64,000 nt of DNA from an uncultured Mollicutes bacterium (GTDB lineage: Bacteria; Bacillota_I; Bacilli_A; RFN20; CAG-826), in NCBI GenBank assembly GCA_900540385.1, contig UQFY01000008.1, positions 9,007 to 73,006 on the forward strand. Direction: 5' to 3'. How positions within the stretch are numbered: position 1 is the stretch's first letter; every line of letters starts with the position of its first letter. A program made the translations under genes and the position numbers. Shown here one piece after another: positions 51,866 to 59,228 of the stretch. The notes beneath the pieces are model-generated. The model made no database searches and was not told where the DNA came from. It worked only from the letters and a program-made list of their open reading frames with translations.

Positions 51866-53011
51866 ATGGAAAACGGTTTTAAGAATGTAAATGTCGTTCT
51901 AGAGGACAAGGTAATCAAGGGCTCTTTGTCTTTTGAAGGGGATAGAATCCTCTCTTTTGAAGATCCTGAAAATGTAATTTTAGAGGGAGAAGACGTATAT
52001 GTATGCCCTGGATTTATTGATGAACATATTCATGGGGCTAATGGATCGGACGTAATGGACGCTTCAAAATCCTCTTTAGAGAATATGGCAAAATCCCTTC
52101 TTCAAGAAGGAGTTACTTCTTTCTTGGCTACGACTATGACGGAAAGTAAGGAGAAAATCCTCGCTTCATGCCGCGCTGTTAAAGAATATATGGAAGAGGA
52201 ACATGAAGGCGCGACGATTTTAGGTCTTCATTTAGAAGGACCTTTCATCTCTCTTTTGCATCCAGGGGCACAAGATCCTCACTATATTTTGAAACCGGAT
52301 GTCGCTCTTTTAGACGAATTCGTAAAAGCAAGCGGAAACAATGTACGTTTAATTACTTTCGCATATGAAAACGATGAGAATTCTGAATTCTTAGAATATT
52401 GTTTAAAGAACAACATCACCCCATCTATTGGCCATAGTGACTGTAAAAGTGCTCTCTTTAAGGAAGGAATTGCTAAAGGCCTTTCTTGTGTGACACATCT
52501 TTTCAATGCTCAAAGAGGATTTCATCATCGTGAAGTGGGCATTTCTGGTGAAGCGTTATTGCAAGATGGTGTGAATGTTGAACTTATTTGCGATACTTAT
52601 CATGTTTGCAAAGATGCTTTGTCTCTTGTTTTCAAAGATAAAAAGAAAAACGAAATCCTGATGATTACGGATTCTTGTGAAGCAAAATACCTTCCAGAAG
52701 GAGCTTTGGCTCATCTTGGCTCTCAAGAAATCCATGTTGAAGGAGGAGTGGCTAGATTAAAAGACAATACGATTGCCGCTTCGATATTGAGATTAGACCA
52801 AGGCTTGAGAAACGTTAGAGATTTAGCAAAGGGATATACCTATTCCGATCTTATCAATCTTGTTTCTTTGAACCCAGCTAAAAATCTTCATTTGGATAAA
52901 GATTATGGGAGCATTTCTCCTAATAAGAAAGCGAATTTTGCTGTTCTAGATAAAGATTTTCACGTCCTTATGACGATTGTTAACGGAAAAGTGGTTTACC
53001 GTAAGGGTTAG
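51866..53011 (+). CDS. nagA: N-acetylglucosamine-6-phosphate deacetylase
   Basis: A 381-residue amidohydrolase that converts GlcNAc-6-phosphate to glucosamine-6-phosphate plus acetate. Family motifs are PGFIDEHIHGANGSDVMD (HxH metal site, about 50-67), HLEGPFIS (metal Glu), IGHSDC and THLFNAQRG (metal His residues), and ITDSCEAKYLPEG (catalytic Asp). NagB is not in the window. The message seems leaderless. Convergent with the NahK-like kinase, it suggests salvage of N-acetylhexosamines, perhaps from mucin or cell wall. Confidence 0.92.
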   Translation: MENGFKNVNVVLEDKVIKGSLSFEGDRILSFEDPENVILEGEDVYVCPGFIDEHIHGANGSDVMDASKSSLENMAKSLLQEGVTSFLATTMTESKEKILASCRAVKEYMEEEHEGATILGLHLEGPFISLLHPGAQDPHYILKPDVALLDEFVKASGNNVRLITFAYENDENSEFLEYCLKNNITPSIGHSDCKSALFKEGIAKGLSCVTHLFNAQRGFHHREVGISGEALLQDGVNVELICDTYHVCKDALSLVFKDKKKNEILMITDSCEAKYLPEGALAHLGSQEIHVEGGVARLKDNTIAASILRLDQGLRNVRDLAKGYTYSDLINLVSLNPAKNLHLDKDYGSISPNKKANFAVLDKDFHVLMTIVNGKVVYRKG

Positions 53012-53012
53012 C

Positions 53013-54110
53013 TTAAAGGTATTCTTTTACAAGCTCTCTCATTTGAGGGAGCTTTTTCTTCATATCTTCAACCAATGCAAATTGGTCTTTGGCACGAACA
53101 AGATTGTGATTTGGATAAGAAATCTTAAAATAGGTATCCTCATTTAAGAAATCGGTAAGGAAACGAATTCCACATTCATAGGTCATAAGCATTCCTGCCT
53201 CAGGGAAAAGGGCGATTTCTTCTTTTGTTAATGTTTCGCCTGCCCCCTCCATGTATCCGTCTAAATATGCTTTAAAGAAAGCGAGGCTTAGTTTTACTTT
53301 GTTAAGATCTTTCTCGTCTTCTTTTGCTTCGTTAGCGCCAAAACGGATGGAATCCCCGAAATCATACAAAGAATAGCCAGGCATGATGGTATCAAGATCG
53401 ATGACGCAGGTTTTATTACTTCCTTCAAAGAAAAGAACATTATTTAATTTCGTGTCATTATGAGTGACTCTTAAAGGAATGTTCTTTCCGGAGAAAAATT
53501 CAGATATGTATTGATTCTCTTTGGCCCATTTGATTTCTTCTTTGGCTTCTTCTTTTCTATCTTCGCTAGCGAGGGAGAGAGCTTTAAGGAAATCTTGATA
53601 ACGTTTTGGGGTGTTATGGAAATTTGGGATGACTTCAAAGAGTTTTGCGGCATCAAAACCGTTTAAATCTCTTTGAAATTTGCCAAAAGCACGTCCAGAA
53701 GCGCCAAAAACTTCAGGAGAAGTGGTTTGGTTATAGGAAAGAGAATCTTCCAAATACAAATAAGCGCGGAAGAAAGAACCTTCCTCATCTTCAAAATAAC
53801 TTGCTTTGTTTTTTGTTGGGATGAGAGTCAGAACTTCTTTCGACAAGTCGCCTTGATTATCGGCGACCTTCTTTCGCATGAAAGAAAGGACTTCCTGAAT
53901 ATTAAGCATAACGTTTTTCACATTTGGGAAGACGTTGCTATTAATACGTTGAACGATATAACGGGTTCGTTTCTTTTCTTCATTTTCTGCGGTCACGACG
54001 AATGTGTCGTTAATGTGACCATTATGATTTTCTTCGATGTTAATGACATTTCCATCGATTTCGAAATGAGAAATTGCTTCAAGAAGCTTAGAATGTGTTA
54101 GTTTTTCCAT
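53013..54110 (-). CDS. NahK-like N-acetylhexosamine kinase (APH fold)
   Basis: A 365-residue aminoglycoside-phosphotransferase-fold kinase. Diagnostic segments are NGHINDTFVV (glycine-rich loop), YIVQRINSNVFPNVKNVM, catalytic HNDTKLNNVLF and metal-binding VIDLDTIMPGYSLYDFGDSI. The last three closely follow N-acetylhexosamine 1-kinase of Bifidobacterium longum, which makes GlcNAc/GalNAc-1-phosphate. Start 54110 is favoured because TACAAT ends 6 nt before it; the in-frame ATG 13 codons earlier would lie upstream of that promoter. Its last codons contain the terminator of nagA. Confidence 0.78.
   Translation of the reverse strand: MEKLTHSKLLEAISHFEIDGNVINIEENHNGHINDTFVVTAENEEKKRTRYIVQRINSNVFPNVKNVMLNIQEVLSFMRKKVADNQGDLSKEVLTLIPTKNKASYFEDEEGSFFRAYLYLEDSLSYNQTTSPEVFGASGRAFGKFQRDLNGFDAAKLFEVIPNFHNTPKRYQDFLKALSLASEDRKEEAKEEIKWAKENQYISEFFSGKNIPLRVTHNDTKLNNVLFFEGSNKTCVIDLDTIMPGYSLYDFGDSIRFGANEAKEDEKDLNKVKLSLAFFKAYLDGYMEGAGETLTKEEIALFPEAGMLMTYECGIRFLTDFLNEDTYFKISYPNHNLVRAKDQFALVEDMKKKLPQMRELVKEYL
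53031..53060 (+). terminator. nagA terminator embedded in the convergent kinase gene
   Basis: aagctctctc pairs with gagggagctt (one G-T) around attt, followed by tttctt. It starts 20 bp past the nagA stop but lies wholly in the coding region of the kinase on the other strand, near its C-terminal codons. Confidence 0.8.
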
Positions 54111-54116
54111 GTTTTT

Positions 54117-54122
54117 ATTGTA
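54117..54122 (-). promoter_or_regulatory. -10 hexamer of the kinase gene, leaderless start
   Basis: On the minus strand TACAAT is followed by aaaaac and then the ATG at 54110. No ribosome site is present. The same aaaaac spacer follows the -10 of the gene at 57727. Confidence 0.6.
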
Positions 54123-54201
54123 GCGATACTTATTCATTACGAAAAGCAAATGTCAAAACATAGCAAAAAAGTAAGAATGTAGATGAAATAAGTGTTACTA
54201 C

Positions 54202-55182
54202 TTACTGCTTAAAACGGTTATAGAAAGTATCGTCTTCTTTTAAAGCGCGGTGCTCATTTTCCGCTTTATCGACAGCAGCTTTTTCTAAATTCAAGGAAGA
54301 AATCTTTTGATTGATTTTTGCGCCATCTTCTTCATAGGTTTCAAGGTAGTCGTGATAAACTCCTTCTTCTTTATAACCAAGTACTTTATCTAAGACGACA
54401 TTTCCTCCTGCTTTGAAGATATTCTTTTCTACCATTGGAGAATAAGTAACCATCAATTGCTTAATTAATGCTTTGGTCTTTTGTCTTTGTGATCCGCCAG
54501 ATCCGTTGTCGCAAATGGAACAATTCTCTGTGAAACGGCAAGCACATTGAATGAAGGTTAATTTATTGAATTTCTTCCATTCTAGAATGCTTTCTTCACG
54601 AATAAGATAAAGAGGGCGGATAATTTCCATTCCTTCGTAATGATCGGAATGAAGCTTTGGCAACATCGTTTGGAAAGAACCGGAGTTAAGCATGTTCATC
54701 AATGTTGTTTCAATGACGTCATCGTAGTGGTGGCCAAGAGCAATCTTGTTGCAACCAAGACTTTTTGCAATGCGGTAAAGAGCCCCTCTTCTCATTCTTG
54801 CACATAGATAGCAAGGAGATTCAGAAGTGCTATTGGCAATGTCGAAGATATCCGTTTCAACAATCCTTGCAGGGATTTGTAATGTTTGAAGATTGTTTTT
54901 AATGATTTGGAGGTTTAATTCGCTATAGCCTGGATTCATTACAAGAAATTCCACATCAAAAGGAACGCTGGAGTATTTCTTAAGATGCTTAAAAAGAAGG
55001 CCCATTAACATGGAATCTTTTCCTCCAGAGATGCAAACGCAGATTTTATCTCCTGGAAGGATAAGCTGATAATTGCCAAGGGCTGCGATAAATCTTCGCC
55101 AAATGGTATAACGGAATTCCGTATCTAAAGAACGCTCGACGGCTTCTTCTCTTGTTAATATTCTTTCTTTTTTAGAGGGCAT
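54202..55182 (-). CDS. TtcA-like tRNA thiolation enzyme (PP-loop ATPase)
   Basis: A 326-residue N-type ATP pyrophosphatase. The PP-loop ISGGKDSML is at about 51-59, the Cys pair SPCYLCARMRRG at C124/C127, GHHYDDVIETTLMNML follows, and a further Cys-rich segment (CACRFTENCSICDN) comes later. This is the TtcA pattern, where Cys residues hold an Fe-S cluster and cytidine 32 of tRNA is thiolated. Start 55182 has aaggag. It overlaps the cysteine desulfurase gene by 11 bp, which would supply its sulfur. Confidence 0.83.
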   Translation of the reverse strand: MPSKKERILTREEAVERSLDTEFRYTIWRRFIAALGNYQLILPGDKICVCISGGKDSMLMGLLFKHLKKYSSVPFDVEFLVMNPGYSELNLQIIKNNLQTLQIPARIVETDIFDIANSTSESPCYLCARMRRGALYRIAKSLGCNKIALGHHYDDVIETTLMNMLNSGSFQTMLPKLHSDHYEGMEIIRPLYLIREESILEWKKFNKLTFIQCACRFTENCSICDNGSGGSQRQKTKALIKQLMVTYSPMVEKNIFKAGGNVVLDKVLGYKEEGVYHDYLETYEEDGAKINQKISSLNLEKAAVDKAENEHRALKEDDTFYNRFKQ

Positions 55183-56284
55183 GGTAACTCCTTATTGCTT
55201 CGATAAGCTTGTTGATTTCTTCTTTTGTGTTATTTTCAGACAAAGAGATACGGAATGAGGTAAGGGCTCTTTTTTTATCGTGATAGATGGCGTTAATCAC
55301 TTTCGATGGAGTTTGAGGGATGCTGCAAGCACTCTTTTGTGAGATGCAAATCCCTCTCGACGAAAGATATTTCACCATTTCTCCTCCAGGTACGCCCTTC
55401 AAAGAAAAGTTGTTGATATAGGGGTTTCCTGAAAAAGAGTTGAGGCGTATACCCGAAATGCTTAATAAAGCGTCTCTAAGATACGATGATAGGCCATTTA
55501 CATAGGCATAGTTCTTTTCTAATGAGGAGAGGGATAGAGTTAACGCTTTCGCAAAAGAGGAGAAGAGTCCAAGAGGAGTGCTTCCACTTCGATATGGGCT
55601 TTCCGCTTTCCCTCCGTGTAAGAGAGGAGTAAGGATAATTTCTTTCTTCTTTAAGAGAATTCCTGTTCCCGTGATTCCGCCGAACTTATGTCCTCCAAAA
55701 GAAATCATATCAATACCGTTTAGATGCACGGGAATTTTGCCAATCCCTTGCGTAGCGTCTAAAAGGAGTTTGCATTCTTTCCCTTCAAGAGCTTTTTGCA
55801 CTTCTTGATAATCTTGGATGGTTCCGACTTCAGATTCTACAAGAGATAGAGCTAGAAGGATGCAGTTATCGTTTAATTTGTTTTTTAAATCGTCAATGGA
55901 CAATTTTCCATCGTTTGTGGTGGAAATAAGAGAGACGTTGGCACCCTTATCTTTAAGATAGGCTATCGTAGCGTTTGTGGAGGAATGTTCAAATTCGGAA
56001 GACAAGAAGGTGTTCCCAAAGCCAGAATAGCTTTCATATATTCCCTTTATGGCTAGATTATTCGATTCAGTAGCCCCCGAAGTGAAAACCAAATCGTAGG
56101 CAGTTGGATCTAAATCCAGCGCTTGCATGATTTCTTTTTCCAACGAGAGGTATTTTTCGTGAGCAAGAAGACCTGCTTCATGGGAAGAATTGGAATTCCC
56201 TATAAAATTCATTTCTGTTTTTATGAGTTCATCTAAGACTTCTTTTTTTACCGGTCTATTTGCTGCATTATCAAAATAAATCAT
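55172..56284 (-). CDS. Cysteine desulfurase (NifS/IscS type)
   Basis: A 370-residue PLP enzyme that strips sulfur from cysteine. Features are TSGATESNNLAI (PLP phosphate loop, about 68-79), H100, LLLDATQGIGK (D176, Q179), Schiff-base K200 in SFGGHKFGG, and persulfide Cys C320 in QKSACSIP. Length is slightly short of IscS. It is first in a two-gene operon with the TtcA-like gene, so the likely job is tRNA thiolation. There is no scaffold or Fe-S assembly gene nearby. No ribosome site is seen, and the leader is short. Confidence 0.9.
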   Translation of the reverse strand: MIYFDNAANRPVKKEVLDELIKTEMNFIGNSNSSHEAGLLAHEKYLSLEKEIMQALDLDPTAYDLVFTSGATESNNLAIKGIYESYSGFGNTFLSSEFEHSSTNATIAYLKDKGANVSLISTTNDGKLSIDDLKNKLNDNCILLALSLVESEVGTIQDYQEVQKALEGKECKLLLDATQGIGKIPVHLNGIDMISFGGHKFGGITGTGILLKKKEIILTPLLHGGKAESPYRSGSTPLGLFSSFAKALTLSLSSLEKNYAYVNGLSSYLRDALLSISGIRLNSFSGNPYINNFSLKGVPGGEMVKYLSSRGICISQKSACSIPQTPSKVINAIYHDKKRALTSFRISLSENNTKEEINKLIEAIRSYHAL

Positions 56285-56304
56285 ATGACGAGAAGAATTT
56301 TAGC

Positions 56305-56345
56305 ATAAAAAAAGAGGGTCAACGGGGAGAAACCGATGACCCTCT
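56305..56345 (-). terminator. Terminator of the 56358-56918 gene
   Basis: On the minus strand agagggtcatcgg pairs with the complementary arm across a C/T-rich loop (56313-56345), followed by at least seven T. It is one of the strongest terminators in the window and isolates the desulfurase operon from upstream transcription. Confidence 0.85.
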
Positions 56346-56357
56346 ATTGCTAAGGTA

Positions 56358-56918
56358 TTATTTAAGTAAACCGACAACTCCAGAGCCTAAGCCAGCAAGG
56401 CCGCCGACTCCACCAAGAACGCCTGTTAAAATAGCGCCAATTCCAAGGGAATATTCATATCCAGCTGTGCCACTTCCTTTGCTTTCAAAAGCACAAAGAC
56501 TGATAGCGCAGAATGCCATAATGGCACCAGCAATCATTGCCGCTCCGCCAACCAACATCAAGAACTTTCCAATTTTGCCTTTTATAAGGCTTCCAAGAAG
56601 AAGAACAAGAGCACCCGCTAAAAGCAGGATGAAAAGAATAAGAATGCCAGTTTTGCTAGCTAATGTGATTTCTCCGTTTGAAGTGGTGCCGTCTGCAAAA
56701 ATAGCCCAGCTTGGTTTATCAGCAGCAGCTGCCTTTGCACCAAAAGCGGCTTGCATACCAGTTAAGGTTCCTAATTCACTAGTTGCCCCCAATAATTTGC
56801 CAGTCAAGGTTACGAAATTTAAGAACCCCATAAAGACTGCGGCGATTCCTAGGATACTCCCGAAGATTCCTAAAATCTGCCCTAAAGTTGAATTTTTCTT
56901 TGATTTCCTTTTAGCCAT
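56358..56918 (-). CDS. Gly/Ala-rich four-helix membrane protein
   Basis: A 186-residue protein: a short basic N-terminus (MAKRKSKKNS), then hydrophobic segments at about 12-35, 93-115, 120-140 and 155-180 with many Gly and Ala. Residues 40-90 between helices 1 and 2 are probably outside. It is preceded by aaaggaggg and has its own terminator, so it is monocistronic. No family is recognised. Confidence 0.7.
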   Translation of the reverse strand: MAKRKSKKNSTLGQILGIFGSILGIAAVFMGFLNFVTLTGKLLGATSELGTLTGMQAAFGAKAAAADKPSWAIFADGTTSNGEITLASKTGILILFILLLAGALVLLLGSLIKGKIGKFLMLVGGAAMIAGAIMAFCAISLCAFESKGSGTAGYEYSLGIGAILTGVLGGVGGLAGLGSGVVGLLK

Positions 56919-57001
56919 AAAGCCCTCCTTTTTATGAAATCGAAATATGTATATTCAATTGTAATTTCTTTCTTTATAAAAAGGAATATTGACAAATTAA
57001 A

Positions 57002-57727
57002 TTAAAACAAAAACATCGATTCGTTATATGTATTTTCATCATTTGTAACGAAAATGATTTTTTTCTTGCTACCCATTGTTTTAAGGTAGGATTTTGCTGT
57101 TTTGATAAAGAAAATATTCTCTTCTTTTTTGTTGTTTAATAAAGGAACAACGAGGGTTTTACCTTTTTGTTTTTCAAATGTTTTTAGGACATTTAAATAG
57201 GCTTCGGAGAAAGACTCTACATCCTCTGAGGTTGCTAACTCATTCGGGAAAGAACAATGAATGATTTCTTTAAAAGGAAGAGCATATCCTTTGGTGAGGT
57301 GAATTTCTCCTTCCGACATTTCACGTCCTTGCTTGCTAAGCTCTTCTAAAAGGTCTTTACGGATTTCAATTCCACCATGGAAGAGGAGGTCATCGCTAAA
57401 TTCCCTCTTCATTAAAGATTCTGGCTGGTAAAGAGAAGAAAAGAGGGGATCCATTAAGATGTCTGCTTTAATAAAGAGAGGGTTTCCTAGAAAAAGAGCA
57501 ACCCCGTCTATGTATTTAAGACTCTTTGAATCCGTGACTTGAATTCGGGAGTTCATATTGCGAATAAAGTCCTGTTCCATTTCAAAAAAGGAGGGTTCTA
57601 AATCATTTGGCAAAGTAATCTTTAAAAGAAGGCGAATGGTTTCTTCTTTGTTTGGGAAAAGATTCTTATAGTCTTTCCTAAAGCCGTTATATTTTGTCAA
57701 GTAATCAATCAGTTCGTTTTCGTACAT
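57002..57727 (-). CDS. Divergent macrodomain-like protein
   Basis: A 241-residue protein. The N-terminal part (LLLKITLPNDLEPSFFEMEQ) resembles the extension of zinc-type macrodomain ADP-ribosyl hydrolases. The C-terminal half has the macrodomain pattern: GEIHLTKGYALPFKEIIHCS, then AYLNVLKTFEKQKGKTLVVP. The usual NAAN-type motif and the substrate Gly loop are not visible, so hydrolase activity may be lost. ADP-ribose binding or a structural role is possible. The gene is monocistronic and appears leaderless: TATAAT, aaaaac, ATG. Assignment rests on pattern, not on a search. Confidence 0.5.
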   Translation of the reverse strand: MYENELIDYLTKYNGFRKDYKNLFPNKEETIRLLLKITLPNDLEPSFFEMEQDFIRNMNSRIQVTDSKSLKYIDGVALFLGNPLFIKADILMDPLFSSLYQPESLMKREFSDDLLFHGGIEIRKDLLEELSKQGREMSEGEIHLTKGYALPFKEIIHCSFPNELATSEDVESFSEAYLNVLKTFEKQKGKTLVVPLLNNKKEENIFFIKTAKSYLKTMGSKKKIIFVTNDENTYNESMFLF

Positions 57728-57733
57728 GTTTTT

Positions 57734-57739
57734 ATTATA
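57734..57739 (-). promoter_or_regulatory. -10 hexamer of the macrodomain-like gene, leaderless start
   Basis: A perfect TATAAT on the minus strand ends 6 nt (aaaaac) before ATG 57727. There is no ribosome site. Confidence 0.65.
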
Positions 57740-57796
57740 AAGGTTTCTTGAAAGAAAAAATTGTGGGGATGAAATTAGGATGCGTGTGTGGTCTAG

Positions 57797-57943
57797 AAGT
57801 TGTTTTGTTTCTCTTATCTATACGGGTTAGTGGTCTTTCCGCTTATTTTATTTGCCTTTCAACGAATTGGACGTTTTTCTCGACCGATTCCTCTCCAAAT
57901 TGATGAGGAAATGATCTCGGATGTTTTAAGTTACAAGGCCTAG
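57797..57943 (+). pseudogene. Possible remnant of a membrane protein end
   Basis: A 48-codon frame without a start, ending at TAG 57941-57943, reads LYGLVVFPLILFAFQRIGRF then PLQIDEEMISDVLSYKA. Codon choice and the hydrophobic helix look gene-like. There is no start or ribosome site, and the frame is closed upstream by TAG at 57794. Confidence 0.25.
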
Positions 57944-57984
57944 ATAAAATAGTTTTATAATGATTTCGAATTAAGGAGAGAGAA

Positions 57985-58959
57985 ATGAAAGAAACAAAAT
58001 ATGTTCCTTATGATGAAAGAGTCGGGAACGAATCTATCGTATATTTTACAAGAGATTTATCGGAAAAAGGCTTGGAGAAAGCCTACCGTAAAATTTGTGG
58101 CAATTTAAAAGGAAAAGTTGCCGTCAAACTTCATACCGGTGAGGCCCATGGGCCAAATATCCTGCCTCGTGAATGGGTAAAGAAACTCATGAACGAAGAA
58201 CTAAAGGATGCGAGTATCGTGGAAACGAATACGTATTATGAAGGAGACCGTTACACGACAGAGACACACCGCAAGACTTTAGCGATTAATGGTTGGGATT
58301 TTGCTCCTGTGGATATCATGGATGAAGAAGGGACCGTTCTTCTTCCTGTTAAAGGCGGTAAATATTTTACGGATATGTCTGTCGGTTCCCATGAAACCAA
58401 TTACGATTCCATGTTGGTGTTAACCCATTTTAAAGGGCACATCATGGGCGGTTTTGGCGGATCTAATAAGAATATTGGTATTGGCTGCGCTGATGGAAGA
58501 ATTGGCAAAAAGATTATTCATACAAAGGAAAATAGTTCGGTCATGTGGTCGATTGGCAAAGAAGAACTCATGGAAAGAATTACGGAATCAAGTAAAGCGA
58601 CCGTGGATTTCTTTGGGAAAAACATTGCCTATATCAATGTCATGAGAAATATGTCTGTCGATTGTGATTGCGTAGGCCTTTCTGCAGCTCCAGTAGTTAC
58701 TCCAAACGTCGGAATACTCGCTTCTTTAGATATTTGTGCAATCGATACTGCATCTATTGATATCGTTTATGCCATGAAGAAAGAGGAGAATCACGATCTT
58801 ATAGAAAGAATTGAAACCCGTAAAGGTCTTCGCCAGCTCACCTATATGCATGAACTTGGAATGGGCAATATGAAATACGTTCTTATTGATCTCGATAATA
58901 ATGAAAAACGTATCTATCCAACAGATTGCGTAAAGGATTTAAAACCTTTCGAAAAATAA
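57985..58959 (+). CDS. DUF362-family protein
   Basis: A 324-residue protein with the family's features: GKVAVKLHTGEAHGPNILP (about 44-62), LTHFKGHIMGGFGGSNKNIG (about 152-171) and VTPNVGILASLDICAIDTAS (about 232-251). Many relatives carry a ferredoxin-like 4Fe-4S domain; this one lacks it. The function of the family is not settled. ATG 57985 has aaggaga 6 nt upstream. Its end shares a bidirectional terminator with the GNAT gene. Confidence 0.85.
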   Translation: MKETKYVPYDERVGNESIVYFTRDLSEKGLEKAYRKICGNLKGKVAVKLHTGEAHGPNILPREWVKKLMNEELKDASIVETNTYYEGDRYTTETHRKTLAINGWDFAPVDIMDEEGTVLLPVKGGKYFTDMSVGSHETNYDSMLVLTHFKGHIMGGFGGSNKNIGIGCADGRIGKKIIHTKENSSVMWSIGKEELMERITESSKATVDFFGKNIAYINVMRNMSVDCDCVGLSAAPVVTPNVGILASLDICAIDTASIDIVYAMKKEENHDLIERIETRKGLRQLTYMHELGMGNMKYVLIDLDNNEKRIYPTDCVKDLKPFEK

Positions 58960-58960
58960 A

Positions 58961-58987
58961 AACAAAGGCTTATAACAGCCCTTGTTT
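58961..58987. terminator. Bidirectional terminator between DUF362 and GNAT genes
   Basis: aacaaaggc pairs with gcccttgtt (one mismatch). Toward plus it is followed by tttctc. Toward minus a strong tttttattttt run follows. The GNAT stop codon is in the loop. Confidence 0.75.
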
Positions 58988-59227
58988 CTCTAAATAATGC
59001 CTTGCATAGGAACAGGATGCCGTAACTCGGTATCCTTTTTCTTTGGCGATTTCTAAGACCTTATCCACCAATTTTCTGGCAATTCCTTGTCCCTGAAGAG
59101 AAGGAGATACAATCGTGTGAGTGATTTCTATTACGCCCTCTTTAATCATTGGAAAATCGATTTCCGCTAGAATTTCATCGTTTTCTCCTAATAAGAGATA
59201 TTGGTTTTCTTTTAATAATTCTTTCAT
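58970..59227 (-). CDS. Small GNAT-family acetyltransferase (YjdJ-like)
   Basis: An 85-residue single-domain acetyltransferase of the small COG2388/Acetyltransf_CG type. IVSPSLQGQGIARKLVDKVL (about 43-62) is the acetyl-CoA loop with the Q-x-x-G-x-G/A pattern, and YRVTASCSYARHYLEK is the family's C-terminal signature with Cys and Tyr. Start 59227 is one base after the stop of the metalloprotease gene, so the two are co-translated. The acceptor substrate is unknown. Confidence 0.85.
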   Translation of the reverse strand: MKELLKENQYLLLGENDEILAEIDFPMIKEGVIEITHTIVSPSLQGQGIARKLVDKVLEIAKEKGYRVTASCSYARHYLEKQGLL

Positions 59228-59228
59228 G

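Noticed and set aside
57694..57903. 69-codon plus-strand frame between the macrodomain-like gene and DUF362
   Set aside because: It overlaps the promoter and start of the divergent gene and has no ribosome site. A different frame here (57797-57943) looks more like a true remnant.
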